Assembly (NCBI GenBank): GCA_018695085.1
Contig: JABHOU010000545.1
Coordinates: forward strand, 1-7,589
Reading direction: 5' to 3'
Length of the DNA: 7,589 bases
Source: Opitutia bacterium
Lineage (GTDB): Bacteria; Verrucomicrobiota; Verrucomicrobiia; Opitutales; Seribacteraceae
In this document: positions 6,248 through 7,589 of the stretch, in pieces
How positions within the stretch are numbered: the stretch's first letter is position 1
Layout: each line of letters opens with the position of its first letter
Position numbers and translations under genes: made by a program
Notes under the pieces: model-generated
The model's database searches: none
Told to the model about the DNA's origin: nothing
The model's input: only the letters and a program-made list of their open reading frames with translations

Positions 6248-7589
6248 TTATGTTCCGCAAAAGGTTTGCAGTACCTTTTCCTCCGGTTTCGGAGGGGATT
6301 GGTAGGGCGTGAGGTGGTCCCCGTTCTCGTATGGGTTCTCGAGCGCCTTCAGGAGATCGTGAAAGGGCTTGTGGTTACCTTCCTCGCCAGCTTGAAGGGC
6401 TTCCTCGACCTTGTGGTTGCGGGGAATGACAGCCGGGTTGACGGATTTCCTGAGGGCGAGGGAGGAGTCCAAGTATTCTTCTTCCCCGAGGCGCGCTTGC
6501 CAGCGGGCATTCCACGCTTGAAAACTTTCGGTGGCATAGAGTTCTCCGTCGGGAAGTTCCTTTTGGCTCAGGTCGCGGAAGGTATTGGTGTAGTCGGTCG
6601 TGTTCTCATGCATCCAGTCGAGGAGGTCGGTGATCAGGCTTTCATCCTCCTTCTTTGACTCGGCGAGCCCGAGCTTGGTTCCCATCATGGAGAGCCACTT
6701 GGCTTTGTAAACCTGTTCGAACGCGTTCAATGAATTCTCGGCCATACCGATAGCTTCTTCCGTTTCGTCATGCATCAGGGGCAGAAGGCTCTCGGCCAGA
6801 CGGGCGAGGTTCCATTGGGCGATGTACGGCTGATTGGCATAGGCGTAGCGTCCCTTGCGGTCGATCGAACTGAAGACCGTGTCGGGTGCAAAGACGTCCA
6901 TGAAGGCGCAGGGTCCGTAATCGATCGTTTCTCCGGAAAGGGCCATGTTGTCGGTGTTCATGACTCCATGGATAAAGCCCACTCTCATCCAGTGGGTGAT
7001 TAGGTCGGCCTGTTGTTCGATGACCGCTTCGAGCAGGGCGAGGGCTTGGTTGTCGTTTTCCTTGACCATAGGGAAGTGCCGATCGATCAGGTAGTCGAAG
7101 AGTGCTTGGGTGATTGCCGTGTCCTCATGGAGGCATGCATACTCGAAGGTGCCTACCCGGATGTGCGAACCGGCGACACGGGTCAGGATTGCTCCGGGTA
7201 ATTCGTTTTCCCGGCGCACCGTTTCCCCGGTTGCAACGACGGCCAGGCTGCGCGTGGTGGGGATCCCTAGTGCATGCATAGCTTCGCTGATGACGTATTC
7301 CCGAAGCATCGGACCGAGGGCGGCCCGTCCGTCTCCTCCGCGGGAATAGGGGGTTCTTCCCGATCCCTTGAATTGGAGGTCAAGACGTTGACCCGATGGA
7401 GTGACGTGTTCGCCCAGCATAATGGCTCGTCCGTCCCCCAGCATGGTAAAATTTCCGAATTGATGACCCGCATAGGCTTGAGCCAAGGGCTCGATTCCGT
7501 CGGGGACGAGGTTTCCGGAAAGGAGCTGGGTCCTTTCTTCTCTGCTCATGCCCGAGAGATCCAGGCCAATCTCGCCAGCTAGCTTTTCA
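6248..7589 (-). CDS. selO: SelO/YdiU protein adenylyltransferase (partial, 5' end missing)
   Basis: SelO is a pseudokinase-fold enzyme that moves AMP from ATP onto Ser, Thr or Tyr of proteins and is tied to redox stress. The frame stays open through the right edge, with 13 codons before the internal ATG at 7549 reading EKLAGEIGLDLSG. So 446 residues are visible and roughly 40-50 N-terminal residues are missing compared with E. coli YdiU (478). Numbered from that ATG: AQAYAGHQFG (23-32), LGDGRAIMLGE (37-47), nucleotide-binding K61 in QFKGSGRTPYSR, R83-E84 and E89 in REYVISEAMH, H194-GVMNTDN with the catalytic-loop D200 and N201, and metal-binding D210 in DYGP. The C-terminus is FCGT, with the conserved near-terminal Cys431. 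The E. coli disulfide partner Cys272 corresponds to Phe226 here. It is followed after 19 bases by the metallophosphoesterase gene. Its promoter is outside the window. Confidence 0.95.
   Translation of the reverse strand, partial: EKLAGEIGLDLSGMSREERTQLLSGNLVPDGIEPLAQAYAGHQFGNFTMLGDGRAIMLGEHVTPSGQRLDLQFKGSGRTPYSRGGDGRAALGPMLREYVISEAMHALGIPTTRSLAVVATGETVRRENELPGAILTRVAGSHIRVGTFEYACLHEDTAITQALFDYLIDRHFPMVKENDNQALALLEAVIEQQADLITHWMRVGFIHGVMNTDNMALSGETIDYGPCAFMDVFAPDTVFSSIDRKGRYAYANQPYIAQWNLARLAESLLPLMHDETEEAIGMAENSLNAFEQVYKAKWLSMMGTKLGLAESKKEDESLITDLLDWMHENTTDYTNTFRDLSQKELPDGELYATESFQAWNARWQARLGEEEYLDSSLALRKSVNPAVIPRNHKVEEALQAGEEGNHKPFHDLLKALENPYENGDHLTPYQSPPKPEEKVLQTFCGT

Overview
The window carries six genes, all transcribed from the minus strand, so they are read right to left. 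The mix is: an FGly-type sulfatase with a signal peptide, a secreted beta-propeller-like protein of the kind annotated near the hydrazine synthase alpha middle domain, a GldG-like ABC-transporter auxiliary protein, a deoxynucleoside kinase, a metallophosphoesterase and SelO. This points to a marine-type bacterium of the PVC group. Verrucomicrobiota is my first guess and Planctomycetota the second. This is inference from gene content; there is no rRNA or tRNA here. No mobile element, integrase, CRISPR array or RNA gene was seen, and no stretch over 300 bases lacks a gene.

Layout in transcription order: (1) selO, whose 5' end lies beyond base 7589, ends at 6248. (2) After 19 bases comes an exported metallophosphoesterase (6228 to 5152), probably in the same transcript. 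(3) A deoxynucleoside kinase (5089 to 4463) follows, with its own promoter-like sequence in the 62-base gap. (4) After a 189-base AT-rich gap comes a long exported GldG-like protein (4273 to 2276) with a MORN_2-like C-terminal repeat. It is clearly AT-richer than its neighbours. (5) A secreted type I sulfatase (2127 to 559) comes next. (6) A secreted beta-propeller-like protein starts at 450 and runs off the left edge.

The genes do not form one obvious pathway. SelO (protein AMPylation, redox stress) and the phosphoesterase may be co-transcribed. The sulfatase would take part in breakdown of sulfated polysaccharide or glycosaminoglycan outside the cytoplasm. The GldG-like gene is the odd one: its usual partners, an ABC ATPase and permease, are absent from the window, it shows no membrane anchor beyond the signal peptide, and its base composition differs.

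The most notable non-coding signal is a promoter-like arrangement found in front of three separate genes (starts at 450, 2127 and 5089). Each has GCTTGACC, exactly 16 bases after the TTGACC hexamer, then a -10-like hexamer ending in T only 7 to 10 bases before the ATG. None of the three has a convincing Shine-Dalgarno sequence. This suggests leaderless or nearly leaderless mRNAs.
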